From NCBI RefSeq assembly GCF_963583255.1, contig NC_084819.1:10538471-10602470 (forward strand): a stretch of 64,000 nucleotides of DNA. The letters run 5' to 3'. Under the pieces are notes generated by a model. It was not told where the DNA came from. It ran no database searches and worked only from the letters and a program-made list of their open reading frames with translations. The position numbers were made by a program, and so were the translations under genes. Positions 43,666-56,197 of this stretch are shown piece by piece (position 1 is the stretch's first letter; every line of letters starts with the position of its first letter). The stretch is from Pyrus communis (lineage: Eukaryota; Streptophyta; Magnoliopsida; Rosales; Rosaceae).

Positions 43666-45019
43666 AAACTCAACAATAATAAAAGATTTAGGTGAGCCTG
43701 TGAATTTCACAATGTCATGAACAAAAGTATACGAAAAAGAAATGCACGACAACAATAATCATGTTGCAAACAGCATAGCAACACACCTACGGATAACTTA
43801 AATTGGTACATTCGAGATCGAACAACTTAAATTGGTTCCAGAGCATGAAGATATGTAAGGTGCAAAAATGAAAAAATCATTGTATATTTGCAGGAACTAG
43901 AAAGAAATGCAGTCATTACCCGAATACCTCTCAGTTTCCTGGAAAGCAGCACGAATTAAGAGCTGTAAAGGGTCACGTCCATCTTGTCCAAAAATATGTC
44001 TCTTGGTTTATGTATCACTGAAGCTTAAAACTTTCAAACTGGAATGCTTATGGGGTGAGTTTCTTGGTTCAGAGTATATGGATTGGACAAAATGAAAAAT
44101 GCTGTATTGGTTGTGCTGAATGTTTTGACCCTGATGATTACTATTGAACACTGCAGTTAGGATTTCTCATCAATCACTACAAACAACAACAAAGCCTTTT
44201 TTCCATTAAGGGGGGGTCGGCTGTATGAATCCTAGAATGTTATTGCACTCGGTTTTGTACCACGTTTTCTGTAGAACTTGGGCTTAATTTAATTTAGATT
44301 ATTTCTAATGGGAATACATTCTTTCATTCCTGGAATCCACAAGACTATGAACCCTTAAGAACAAATTTGAAATTTCCAGTAGAAAAAGGAGTCACGGAAG
44401 CAAACGGCAAACCTTAGGATCTCGGATTCATCGGAAGAAGTGAGTTAGTCGATGGTCCAGAGCCGCACGTACGAGATTCCTAATTACGGCAGTAAATGGA
44501 CGATATACAGAACCTAATTACGGCAGCAAATGGTATCCAATTGAATGATGAGAATATCCAATTCAAATGTCTTACCAACGCCAGATACTTAAATCCACAT
44601 CCAAAGTTAAAATTGACGATATACAGAACCTAATTTAGCTTAAGGTTAAGCTTAAGATTCAACTAGAGCCGAATCTTCAAAGACAAGATTTCAAAAACAT
44701 AAGATGGTCATTATTTTGACTTGTAGCTCTAACAGTACTTCACTCGACCACCCCAGAAAACAGATGATATGTACAGGGAAAATTTGTGGACGATTGACGC
44801 CATCAAGAATGATCATGGCAACTGCGCATTTGTCTTGTTTAAACTACGCTTGAAATCCACTAAATTTTATTTTGGTACCAAAGATACGCTAAACACAAAA
44901 ACCAGAAAAGAAAAAAAAACAATTTAATCCGTCATTGCTCAAAAACCCATCTAATTGATCCCAAATTATTGAAAACAAAACCCACATCCAGAATCCTAAC
45001 AAAAACTAAGACGTAATCA
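43666..45019. other. Unassigned DNA between the duplicated blocks
   Basis: Apart from the LINE fragment I recognise nothing. The 62-codon ORF at 43907-44095 follows an AG-like acceptor (TTTGCAG at about 43890) but has no recognisable protein. Confidence 0.4.
44180..44275 (-). mobile_element. RTE LINE 3' end fragment
   Basis: AACAACAACAAAGCC followed by GTCGGCTGTATGAATCCTAG and TTGCACTCGGTTTTGTACCA is homologous to the 3' end of the LINE at 13559-13660. Only about 95 bases remain. Confidence 0.75.
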
Positions 45020-45890
45020 ATTGTGGTTTAAAGATGTATTTAGGATTTTGACGATCAAACGCGCGAGAAGTCAAAATTTAAAATTTTCGAATTGAATTAT
45101 GGTAAGAGTAAGTGGATTGCGATAGACACCTTAAATGATGCGGCACTTTTTTTGGGTGACAATTCTTCAATATGTGTGTTGGCTTCAAAGTTTCCAGGAT
45201 GTCAAGCAAATTGTATCTACTACAATCACGATGCTAATCTTACAAAATTTGATGTTGGGCCTTATGCATCGCGTGATTTTGGTGTGTATAACGTCACCAC
45301 AAGACAAGAGATTCCAACGCCGTACACCAAAGATGTTATGGCCTTTGTAAAGAACAGCTGAAAACCTCCAATATGGATTGTGCAGTTGTAAAAATAGAGG
45401 TGTGCTATCCACACACGTCTTTTTACTTCTCACAGGCTCTTTATTAATTTATGTCATTTGATCTTTAATTCATTTAGGTCGATGGTCGCAAATTAAGAGG
45501 GTGTGTGGAAGTAAAAAATGATGTATGGATAGCATATCCCTAAAAATATTGTTTTGCTTACACTATCAGTGGAAGCTTTTTAGGATTATGTGCCTTTTTT
45601 TCTTTCTTATTTTGTTGCTGTAGACATACAACTCCACTAATTGAAATTTGAGTATACTTTTATATTGTTTGGTTATGTAAACTATCTTGTGACTTAGCCC
45701 AAATCACCCCTTTAGTAAAAAAAAGATTTCAAACAGTTACATTTTGAGAAGGCTAATAGTCTTCCCATCCACGTTTTCAAACAGTTACATCTCGACCGCG
45801 TCTTTCTTGTACGTTAGCCTCCCTATCCATGTCTTCATTGGAGGTATCGTTTTAGTCCTCTGTACTTCATCAAAATGACTTGAATACATG
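45020..45890 (+). repeat. Segmental duplication, copy B
   Basis: Uninterrupted counterpart of 36820-37535 plus 43484-43665. It shows that the 5.9 kb between those parts was inserted after the duplication, or lost from copy B. Confidence 0.75.
45025..45361 (+). pseudogene. DUF295 gene fragment, copy B
   Basis: Encodes GKSKWIAIDTLNDAALFLGD, SICVLASKFPGCQANCIYYN and RDFGVYNVTTRQEIPTPYTK, ending FVKNS before a stop. It is clearly homologous to copy A and part of the same duplicated block, but begins later. The retained LASKFPGC is closer to the family pattern than copy A's LASKFLGC. Confidence 0.7.
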
Positions 45891-46291
45891 TAAACCAATG
45901 CTAATCGAGCTCTCCATAACCACACTACACCAATTTTTATGACAGAGAAACTAAAGGCGTCTTTTAATATCAAACATTTGTTCCACAACCTCCACAAAAC
46001 CCTATTAGGGATTCTAATCAAGCTAAACGAAACAGGAATTACCATTAAAAATATTTAGCCTATGTACAACTAATCGTACTGAATCAAATTATCCAGCTCC
46101 TCGGACAAAGACTGAATCACAACATTACGGTCAAGTTCTATCGAAATTAGCAACAAGGATAAAGAACATTGCACACCAACAGCACTTTACAAAACTAGAT
46201 GAATTACAAATCCAACAGACAAACAGAGCTGGAAACAAAGATCGAGGGGTAAGAAGTTGAATAAAACGATGAAATTGAGAAAATTTAAAGC
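45891..46291. other. Unassigned DNA left of the non-coding LTR element
   Basis: Roughly 400 bases without a recognised gene. A short minus-strand tail encoding IQSLSEELDNLIQYD and a stop (about 46062-46107) could be the end of an exon, but it is too short to call. Confidence 0.3.
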
Positions 46292-46296
46292 ACCCT

Positions 46297-46765
46297 TGTA
46301 AGAACAACCCAAGTTCATATTAGCATGCTCTGCTAGGTCACGATCAAATATAATGAGAAAACTTACCTGGTGCAGCCATGGTGGTTGTTAATTGTGCACA
46401 AGAACTCTGAAGAAGACATGGTTAGTTGCACAAGGAATCCTTCTACTCACTCAAGACCTTTATATCCTTATGGTGATAGAACCCTATGTCGAAGAATGTC
46501 ATCTTTCTGAGCAGGGAACTCCTACATGTATAGAAACAACGGCTGCCAACTCCCATCTATCGTGGGTGAGTTGGTTATTGTCCCGTTGTATCAAGTTCAG
46601 TGCAAAAAGGGTTAGTGGAAGGCAGTTGCATCCCAAACATTTCGAATGTGTTTCCTGAATTATAGGATGTTAGTTTTCCACGTATCAAACTCTTATCAAA
46701 GTTGTATTATCCACATGTAATTCCACCTTTATCACAAGTAGTTAAGTCCACATAGGATTCTTACA
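46297..46765 (-). repeat. 3' LTR of the LARD-like element
   Basis: 469 bp; plus strand TGTAAGAACAACCC...GGATTCTTACA. The short ORF in it recurs in the other LTR and is not a gene. Confidence 0.92.
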
Positions 46766-49700
46766 TTCTCCCACATGGACGCTAACTAGTTGTGGTTTTG
46801 AAATTTCATGTACTACATAACTTCATTCCTTAGTGATCACTTGAGTTCTACGCAACTAGCATCTTAAACACATTGACCAGTAATCATTTGGAGTTCGAAT
46901 CTCAGGAAATAATGCATACAATAATGTTGCATTCACCCTGAAACCACAATCCACAAATTCATACCGTATAATGATAATGATGACATACATTTATACACAT
47001 TCTAAACACGGTTCTTGATGCATACCCCATTTCGTTCCCATTTATCCAGTTTACCTTTATTGATTGAAAGTGGTTTGCCATCTTCAATGACTGGATTCCT
47101 TTTCCTTTTTCATGCATAATAAAACTCAATAAAATGTTCTTTGGAACAAAGATCATACATTTTATTGCAAGTCATAAATTAAAACCTCATACATTCAGCA
47201 ATGACAAACTTAAAGCAAGTAAACTGAGCAACAGTAAAACACATATTAGGTTGTTACTCCCACACTTCAACGGAACCCAAGTTGTCATGCACTCCAGAAC
47301 CACAAGTATTTAAACCCAAACTGTATGATGCTTCCTTATACCATAAATGGATGTATCGTGCCTTTATTTAATCATACAAAACCCAGGTTTCTTCATGTAT
47401 CATCTTTGGAGAGACACTTTGAACAACAGATTTCAATCTACTGTCAATCATCTTTATGAATCAAAGATATAATAATGATGGAGTTTCGCAACATTATCAA
47501 GCACTGAAATTGATTAATGAATACAATACATTCATTTCATTTAGTTGACAGAATAAGAAACATGATTCAACAAGAGCAACAAGAACACAAATACTTATGC
47601 ATGTCAGAATGTCGATCACACTCCCACATTTCCACTATTTGATATGTAACCTTATTGTATAACAACCATGTAAAGGATTAAGAAAACAACCAAGATTTCA
47701 AGTCTTTGGACAAGAAAACAGTCAACTTAATTTTCTTTAAAATGTTATAGCTGAAAACATCTCAAACCATTCATACATTCCTCCCTTTGGAAAAGAATAT
47801 TGACATGTTATGAGTTTTAAACCCATAATTTACATAATCTAGTACCTAAAATCTTTTACACAAGTATGCACTATAAAATCTTGCTAAGAAGTTCTCGTGA
47901 AGAAGTAAATGTTTGTGCAGAAAATATTATCATAAAAGACTTTATTTTTATAATTGCAACCACCCGAAGAAGTCAAGAAACATTAGGTAAAGAAGTCATC
48001 CATCACAAAATGATTATTTAGTCAAAACCATTTAAGCAATCTTTCACTCAAAATTACCTCAAAACTCAAGCGGCCGTAAAAACAAGTACATATAGTCATG
48101 CATGTTCATGTCACACTTTTAAGCAAGAGACATAAACTGCCTTAACTCTTTAATGTACAGCCATCACACAATAGATTAAGATAGAATAACGCTTTAATAA
48201 CCTAATGCCCAAAACTTTTTAAACAATATGATTAGAATAACCAAGAACAACTCCTATTAAGTTTTCTAGAATTTATACACTTATTGTAAATAAATTAATG
48301 AGTGATAGGCCCAATTTTCTTTCACTAATTCTCCCACTTGGGCAAGCAATCATTGATTATTTACTTTCATCACTAGCATTCATAGTTATAGGATCAACCT
48401 GTGTGAAAACAAATCCAATAAAGCAATGCGAATTGTTGGAAAACACTCTGGAGCACTTGCATAGATAGTTCATTCCAAAACAAAAAATATAAGACAAAAT
48501 TTCAGATTTGAATGCAGACCAGATGAAGTCAAATGTATATTTATAGATTTATCACTCTGACTCACGAACTGTTTCTTGCCCGCACTTCTTTTACACTTTA
48601 TCACTGTTAAGGAAGTCCAGAATTGGTAAATTACTATCAAACAAACCAAATGAAACGACTTTCGCAGAGCAAGGAAACAATGACTTTTTCTGGGAACTTG
48701 GTTAATACGGTACCATTGTATTCAACAGTCATATAATAACATATCATACCTTTCACATAAGAAAAATGGATACGTATAATTATTATCATGTATATTTACA
48801 CACATGCATATATAAATGTATATAACACTTGCATAATTTTAGTATGTGACCCATGAAATCCCTAACGACATCAACTAAAGCTAATAAACAAAGCCACATC
48901 CAAATAATCAGATAAAGGCATCACTTACTTCATGAATGGTTTCGGCACAAGCATGCAGTATCACCTCTTCCACCATCCTATATGTTGGCAAACATAGAAC
49001 AACACCCAGACCAAAATTTCCATAAAATCTCACTTTGGTGAAGATTTAATAAACATTTGTCCAATGGTTAAATAACATGATTATTTGTTCCAGATGTTGC
49101 AGCCTTAGTTGTTTTCCGTTGAGATCATTCCTGTACAAGACTTACAAAGAAAAGCATTATGTGAAAAATTATAATCGCAAACAATTATAATCACAACCAA
49201 GAAGAGTATTTGCCAGAAAACCATTGAAGTCGTGTACATTAGTCCACCAAGCTGGTACCATTCGGAATATCAGAGGCAACCCAGTAATCTTCTAGACCAA
49301 TATCCTCACCATGGTCTCCATCCCCACGACACCACACTCCACGGAGAGAGTCATAGACAGACTCAAACAGGGCAGTTGAATCCAAACTAGGACAAAGAGG
49401 AGCTTAAGTCCCATTATTCAAAAGTGAGTTGTAACATTGCAGCGATAACAAACGTGGCTATACAGTGATTAAAACTTCTAACAATTTATGCATCCCCTTC
49501 TTTGGAAAGGAATGTGAACATTTCATGAGTTTTAAACCACATAGACTTTACTGCAATCGACCAATACTCACATCATTTTGCAGCCATATTCAAGTTCAAC
49601 ATAAATCCCAATCTCCACTCCCCTTTGCTTTAACATACATACACAACATCAAGTTCAAACTGTATGCAAAGAGTGCAACATCAAACAACACAGATTTACG

Positions 49701-51231
49701 TTACACCTTTGGGCAAGAAACACAAACTGTCAAATATGCATTATGCAAATACCGAAACAAATTTAAAGCTCTATTTCCAAGCTCCCACTTATCAAAGTTC
49801 TCCACCATTGTCAAGCTTTTGTTTAGCTTCAATGGAATGCTTATAATACCAAGCTCGTTCGGTCTGAATCTTTCATCAGTCCACAATATTTCAATATACT
49901 GCATACATATATTTGTACATACACACAATAACTGAAATAAAACCTCAACTATTAACATGGTAAAATTCACCAGCACATAAGTCCATGCTTTATTTCAAGC
50001 ATAAGGCAAAATCAAATGAAAGAACAACCCTTACTTTCATACAGCAGCTGAGTCAAATGATTCAACCACACCCATGTTTGCAGCGTGATTATTGAATATC
50101 CTTACTGCCAAACTCGTCAACCAAGTTCATCAACTTTTGGCTTCATCAAAACAGAGTTCATGGAAGCAGCCCATGGGTACAAGGCAACTGGTGCAGTTCA
50201 AGACAGCAACGCCCTTCAACCAATGGCCTGTGTTCAATTAACCACTGTGCAAACACAAATGTCCCAGAAAAACAGAGAACTCACAAACATTAATCGAAGA
50301 ATTATAGTGCCGAGGATCAAAATATAATCAACGACAATAGTAATTAAAAGAATTGAATTTGTTTAACATTCCATTAGATACAATGACCAAATTCACAAAT
50401 CAAACCACTCAAAATATTCCCTCCTAAGCTTAATGATAAATGGACTCCAAAATCCAAAGTGATCGGATCAACTTTGGAGCTTTTATCGAAAGCAGTTAAA
50501 GCCTGATGATTTCTCTCAGTAACGATTCTAATCAATGCTATACTTTATATGTGTTCTCCTAGTAAAGACCATAATCAAAATCTCTCAAATAAACATTGAT
50601 ATAAGATCACCCCCGTGAAGGAACCCTCCACTTCAAAATTTCATGAAGATTCAACGACAATGATTCCATATTAATGTTACCGTGACAGTACTTCAACGCA
50701 AAAAACCTTAAATTCACTTTGACTCGAAAGAAGTTTTATCAAGTATGAGAACCACAACTTTAAGATCGGAATAAAAACAACACTTGCCACCAAAAACCAA
50801 GAAAACATCATAAACCCTCGAAAGGGTTTATCGAAAATAATGGAACAGATAGCATACATGTAGGTATGTTCTCAGCCATACATTACATATATTAGCAGTG
50901 ATAAATCTCAAGGTTGAGGATATGTTTGATATGATGGTATGTTATTCGAAGAAGAGTTCTATTTGGAGAAAATTGATGTCCTTTTACAAGTTTATGCATA
51001 TTGGTTGCAACATGAATATCAAATAGATATCAAGAAACTAATTTCAATCAGATACCGAATTTCAATCATATATTCCTTTTCCTGCAGTGAATAAAACTTT
51101 GGCAACAGCATATGACATTAGAACAATTAATCATGCTATAGAAAAACTGCAGCAATCATCATACGAATTTCATACGTGCATAAAGCATTGGGATTTCTTA
51201 TTAATTCATCAGACCTAGGGCTTACTAACAT
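46766..51231 (-). other. Non-coding internal region of the LARD-like element
   Basis: A/T-rich. A block near 47770-47830 (CTTTGGAAAAGAATATTGAC, ATGAGTTTTAAACCCA) recurs, diverged, at 49497-49545 (CTTTGGAAAGGAATGTGAAC, ATGAGTTTTAAACCACA), so the region was built by internal duplication. The longest ORF (49465-49935, plus strand) shows no known domain. Confidence 0.7.
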
Positions 51232-51246
51232 GGCTCTGATACCAAA

Positions 51247-51715
51247 TGTAAGAACAACCCAAGTTCATATTAGCATGCTCTACTCGGTCACGATCAAATA
51301 TAACGAGAAAACTTACCTAGTGCAGCCATGGTGGTTGTTAATCGTACACAAGAGCTCTGAAGAAGACATGGTTAGTTGCACAAGGAATCCTTCTACTCAC
51401 TCAAGACCTTTATATCCTTATGGTGATAGAACCCTACGTCGAAGAATGTCATCTTGGTGAGCAAGGAACTCCTACATGTATAGATACAACGGCAGCCAAC
51501 TCCCATCTATCGTGGGTGAGTTGGTTATTGTCCCGTTGTATCAAGTTCAGTGCAAAAAGGGTTAGTGGAAGGCAGTTGCATCCCAAACATTTCGAATGCG
51601 TTTCCTGAATTATAGGACATTAGTTTTCCATGTATCAAACTCTTATCAAAGTTGTATTATCCACATGTAATTCCACTTTTATCACAAGTAGTTAAGTCCA
51701 CATAGGATTCTTACA
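51247..51715 (-). repeat. 5' LTR of the LARD-like element
   Basis: 469 bp, about 96% identical to the left copy. Two bases separate it from the primer site TGGTATCAGAGCC on the minus strand. Confidence 0.92.
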
Positions 51716-51720
51716 ATCCT

Positions 51721-52975
51721 CACTACAGAGTCTGCTGTCGTCATAAGATCATAAATCCTTCTGAGTGAAATTATGTACTAGTTTGTTCCAAGGGCACAAT
51801 GTGTTTATCATATACTTCATAACAATTTGCGAAGAAATGAAATAACTAGGGACTTTGATTCCCGGCATCCATGTTCCAACACCAATCAAAACAGAAAAGA
51901 CTAACAACATAGGTTGCTGATACATTAGAAGCACCTCTGACAAGATTCAAAACTAAGCTTTAACATCGCATGAACAAACACAATGCAGGCAGGTGACTTT
52001 GGGCTCTGGCCTTCTCAACCTATTATAACTTAAACCCTATACCCGATATATGTCCATTTACCATAAAAAACAAATTTGCTAAGACTGTAATACGCTTCTC
52101 CCACGAAAATGTTCCGAAATGACCTGATCAAAGTAAGAGCCCGAAATTGTATGCAAAAATTCAAGGGAATTCTCCTAAAAGTAAAAGCATGCGGAAAACT
52201 CGATGCACATTTGGGAAAAAGGCATGACTTAAAATGAGCACAATAGACAAGAAAAGGGCAAAGCTGATCGCTCAAATATGGTAAGCCCGAGCAAGTGGAT
52301 TGTGATCACGCAATGATGATGTAAAGTTCAGAAAAACAAAGTCACTATGGACTACACGATCAACCTCAACTTATCAAGTATCAATTCTAATTTCTAAAAG
52401 AACCCTGAATCTTGCATGCATGGGACACTGCTAAATTTAGGACAAGTTAGCGGCACCTTTGTTTCATCAGAATTTGTTGAACGATGAACGATTGATCTCA
52501 GTTTTCTTTCCTCAGCAAATACAAGGACAAGACAGTCGATTTTTTGCTGTACGGTGGACGTATGCATTCTCACAGATTAAACCTACAAAATAATGAGAGC
52601 ATACTCATATCATTATGTCAAATCTTGCTTCGGAAGTAATCCCACAAAAGCTACGCGCCATACCAATCAGAAGTATGAAACTCACTTATTTCAAAGATTC
52701 GAACGGTTTATCTTTTAAGTCCTTCCTCAAAGATCATGTCTACTAAAAATCACTCAAATTTAAAACTATGAACCCTTAAGGAGTAAAGGTTTAGGATTTG
52801 TTTGTAGAACTGTATTCGTCCATTTTCTTCACTACAAATAATGGTTTTGAATTTGTCTAATTTTTTGGAAGGATCAGCTATGAACGATGTTCTAAAAAAT
52901 AAATAGTTTAGATCGTTAAAATACATTACGGACTCTTTTTTATGTTTCAGACGGTCTCAATGTCCTTATAACATT
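51721..52975. other. Unassigned DNA
   Basis: No gene, RNA or repeat recognised in about 1250 bases. ORFs of 64-81 codons have no family pattern. Confidence 0.4.
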
Positions 52976-52989
52976 TTAGGACATTGTTT

Positions 52990-53807
52990 CTTTTTATTTT
53001 TTTTTCTTTTTTTTTTGGACAACTGGTAAATTTTATTACCAACAAAAAGCAAGTACAAACAAAGGCCAAGATACAATCTTAACACAAAAAAAGGCCAACA
53101 CAACACAAAGGACAAGGCCCAAAGCCAGCTTTGGAGGCCAGCCCGCACAAAAACAGAACACAGAAACACACTACTCCTCCTCCCGCGCCTACAACAGCCG
53201 CCACCAGAAAAGTAAACATCGATCACCTCGATCCGACGCCCACCGCCATCGCTAAAGGTCATACCTGCAAGAACCCCAAAATTGATGAAAAAGAAAGCCT
53301 CCTCATCCTCCAGGGACCACCATACCAACCGTCTCCACGAAGCAAAGGAAGCCCGCGTGGAAGCGAGCAACATCGCCACCAAGGGCGAACACCGGGAAAG
53401 CCCAACTGAGGCCAGCAAAGGTGCTGGTGTGATCACCTGAGCCGAAGCTGTACACACCCTCCCGTAGAATCGCGTTGAAAAAAAAGTGGAAATCGGTTGG
53501 AAATGATGATGGAAAGAGAGATTACAAAGCCAATTGATGAAAAAGATGAAGGATGATTGATGGAGGGGTATGGAATGGGGGATGGATCAAAAGCAAGGAT
53601 AGATTTCGGATGAGGAAACTGATATTTGCAGGGATGGGGGAATGTGTAGACAACAGGGAGAGCAAAGAGAAAAGAAAAAGGAAGAAAAAGCATGAACTAC
53701 CACCGACCCTAGCCGTAGCTAAGGCCGGCGATAACACTGGTTTAATCGAAAAGACCACTCACACAAAGGTGAGAAAGATTCTCACACAAGGAGAAAAGGA
53801 CTCACAC
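52990..53807 (-). mobile_element. Poly(A)-tailed retroposon with a 14-bp TSD
   Basis: The same 14 bases, TTAGGACATTGTTT, lie at 52976-52989 and 53808-53821. Between them an 818-bp insert has its poly(A) on the minus strand (T-rich 52990-53012), next to AATAAAATTTACC. These are marks of LINE-mediated retroposition. The insert has a GC-rich centre, and its ORFs (52966-53457, 53522-53758) are not recognised. It may be a 5'-truncated L1 LINE or a retrocopied transcript. Confidence 0.75.
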
Positions 53808-53821
53808 TTAGGACATTGTTT

Positions 53822-54499
53822 TTCAGTCTTGGATTTTTACATACCATGACACCCCATAGAGAACACATTTTATTTTTCGTGTTCTAAAATTAAATCAAGG
53901 AAACTCTTTCCATATCCTTGATGTTTTTTTTTTTTTTTTTTTTTTTTTAATAGTGCACCATATTGCATCATCCTTTAGGACAGAGACAAACACATATCCG
54001 TACACGCTCAGTTGCCTGTAAATTCATTCCATTAAATGTCTCACAAGGTTTGATTTTGTTCTCTTCATATGTACTCCTTTATTTGTTTTAATAAGAATAA
54101 CGGATCAATAGGCTCCCAACCGAGAAGCTAATATCGTCTCATCTTCCTTTAATAAAATACATATACCCACAACATTTCATATAAATCGTATCTTTTTGTT
54201 TCGTATAAATTACAAAATGTTGCTTTTTTTGTACACCATAAATGGTACTTGTCATGCTAATTACCCATTTGGAAAAGTAGAAAAGTGAAAGCAACATATA
54301 ACGTGAGGCATTTTTCTTTGACATTGTTTTGGAGTTTCCTTTTACGCAAGCCAAATCAACAGCGGAAAAATAACAATTGGAAAATGGAAAAAAAAAAAAA
54401 AAAAAAAGAAACGAAGCAGCGCCCCCTGATTTTGGTGATTTATTATTAAGCTGTACTACCAAATACATTAAATGTTGTTCTTTGGATAATATGAAATTT
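53822..54499. other. Unassigned DNA with homopolymer runs
   Basis: T-run at about 53925-53949 and A-run at 54388-54408, perhaps tails of old retroposons. No gene seen. Confidence 0.4.
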
Positions 54500-55082
54500 G
54501 GATTTTAGCTGAAATAGTCCCTTAGAGTATTATAACTCTTTATTTGGTCCTTGAAATTTAAAATTGATGGAATTGGTCTCTGAGTTTGTCCACCGTCAAT
54601 CATTTTGGTTATTCCGTGAAAAATCTCCATTAAATAATGAAGAAAATAATAAAAATACATTCAATTTTTGTCAAATCATTTTGGCCTATTGTTTATTTTT
54701 CTTTTTAAAAAATGATCAGTTGGTGGCTTCATCGGCAGTCCACCCTTTTGGGGGCCAGGAAGGCTCAAAGAGGCATTTCAACCTCCTTCTGGCCACCATC
54801 GTGCGATTCACCAGTGCCAGGAATTGAACATTTGACGTGTTGAGTGGAGTACGGATCTGGAATTCGTTCCCAACCATTGGGTCACCTAGTAGTGGATTGG
54901 CCCATTGTTTATTAAATTGAGGGTATTTTTATCATTTTGGTTTATTTAACAAGAGATTTTTCACAAAATGATCAAACTAATTGATAGTGGACAAACTCAG
55001 AGATCACTTTCATTGATTTCAAATCTCAAGGACTAAAGTGAGGAGTTATGTCAATTTAAAGAACCATTTTAGCTAAAATGCC
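54500..55082. mobile_element. Inverted-repeat MITE (Mutator-like style), with SINE inside
   Basis: The left arm from GGATTTTAGCTGAAAT and the right arm to ATTTTAGCTAAAATGCC are inverted copies for about 170 bases, diverged (for example CTCTGAGTTTGTCCAC against its complement near 54985). Flanks ATGAAATTT and TATGAATTT are an imperfect 9-base match. Without the SINE it is about 370 bp. A related copy lies at 61230-61590. Confidence 0.65.
54698..54896 (-). mobile_element. tRNA-derived SINE
   Basis: On the minus strand it begins AATCCACTACTAGGTGACCC (A-box-like GGTGACCCAATGG) and has the B-box-like GTTCAATTCCTGG. It ends in an A-rich tail (TTTTTTAAAAAGAAAAA). The 17-base TSD TTGGCCTATTGTTTATT at 54681-54697 is repeated at 54897-54913 with one change. 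The length, about 200 bases, is typical of plant SINEs. Confidence 0.75.
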
Positions 55083-55249
55083 TATGAATTTATAAACCCC
55101 TTCACTTTAAAGTTTAATTAACTTATTCTTGCTGCATTTTATTTTCTAGGTGCAATGCTGGGTTTTTTTTTTTTTTTTTGGGTTTCAGATAGATGCTTAT
55201 TTGGTGAAGGATGTTAGAATATGTAACTATTGAAATTAGGAATTTCTAT

Positions 55250-55371
55250 TTATTTTTTCCAGTTTTTAACTCTTTTCAATGGATAGTTTACGATAGAGCT
55301 GGGTAATGGATTTCACATTTACCATGTGTAATATTATTTAGGGTATATTCTAGAAAAGTTGACAAAATCAA
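55250..55371 (+). repeat. Direct repeat outside the inverted-repeat element, left copy
   Basis: TAGTTTACGATAGAGCTGGG to TCTAGAAAAGTTGACAAAAT, ends just at the left arm. It aligns with 56843-56955 in the same orientation. Confidence 0.65.
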
Positions 55372-55579
55372 ACGGCCAAGGATCTGTTGTTCCGGAATGG
55401 GTGTCTTTTTCGGTGTCTCGTAGCTAATATTGCCACACATATCTTTACACCTACCAGAGCATTCACACCATTAAATCCTATATCAAAGTATAAAAATATT
55501 TAAAAAAAAATAAAAGATTAATTTCATAAAAGTCCTTCCGCCTATTAAAATCTAAACCCATTAATTTGATCGAGTAGTA

Positions 55580-55880
55580 TCTAGACCTGGCATTTTGGAC
55601 CCGACCCGTTAATATTAGTATTTGGATGGATGCTTAACGGGTCGGGTCGTTAACGGGTAAACCCGTTAACAACCCGTTAAATAACGGATCACTTTGGGTC
55701 AACCCGTTAGCACCCGTTAGTTAAGGATGTTTTAGTAATTTTAGTCAAGTCTTAACAACAAAAAATAAACTCTATGCAAAATAATAATAATAATAATTGT
55801 TAACGGATGACCTGTTAGCTTAACAGGTTGGGTTCGAATGATCCGTTAGTTTAACAGGTTGGGTTCAGATGACCCGTTAT
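55580..55880. mobile_element. hAT-like terminal fragment
   Basis: AGACCTGGCATTTTGGACCC followed by many CCCGTTA/TAACGGG repeats, resembling the subterminal regions of the hAT element at 37880. No second terminus or TSD is clear. Confidence 0.45.
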
Positions 55881-56197
55881 CCGCGGCGGTCTCGTCTTGA
55901 TCCAAGCACTCCCATGTTCTTCTTCAAAAGTGTTTTAATTTTCTTTTGAAGCATGTCTACAAATCCCAACTCTCATGTTCTTATAAACTCAAATTCTTCA
56001 ATTTTGAGAAGTTGGAACCTGTAAGTTTAGATTGAATCCAACAATTTGTCAAGAATGAATTTTATCTGCATCCGTTTACACCCAAACTCTAGAAATCTCT
56101 CATTTTGGCCTCTCAGACAAATGGTGACCAAAGATAGAGAAGCTCGCAAGAGATTCAGAGCAAAACAAATGGTATCAAGTCTGGCGATAGCTGACTT

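Larger units (their letters stand above)
46297..51715 (-). mobile_element. LARD-like LTR element without coding capacity
   Basis: 469-bp LTRs (46297-46765 and 51247-51715), TGTAAGAA...TTCTTACA, differ at about 18 positions (near 4%). The primer site for tRNA-Met lies at 51232-51244 on the minus strand and the polypurine tract GTGGGAGAA at 46766 onwards. The TSD is ACCCT (46292-46296) against ATCCT (51716-51720), one mismatch. The 4.5-kb internal region has only short ORFs and no gag or pol motif. It must depend on proteins from another element. Confidence 0.9.

Noticed and set aside
46062..46180. Possible terminal exon on the minus strand (ends LIQYD, stop)
   Set aside because: Only about 35 codons, no clear acceptor and no family recognised; treated as chance.
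49465..49935. 156-codon ORF in the LARD-like element
   Set aside because: A/T-rich, no gag or pol motif, and partly overlaps an internal repeat; no evidence that it is a gene.
52966..53457. 163-codon minus-strand ORF ending in a lysine-rich run
   Set aside because: It runs through the poly(A) tail of a retroposon into flanking DNA, so at least its end is not coding.
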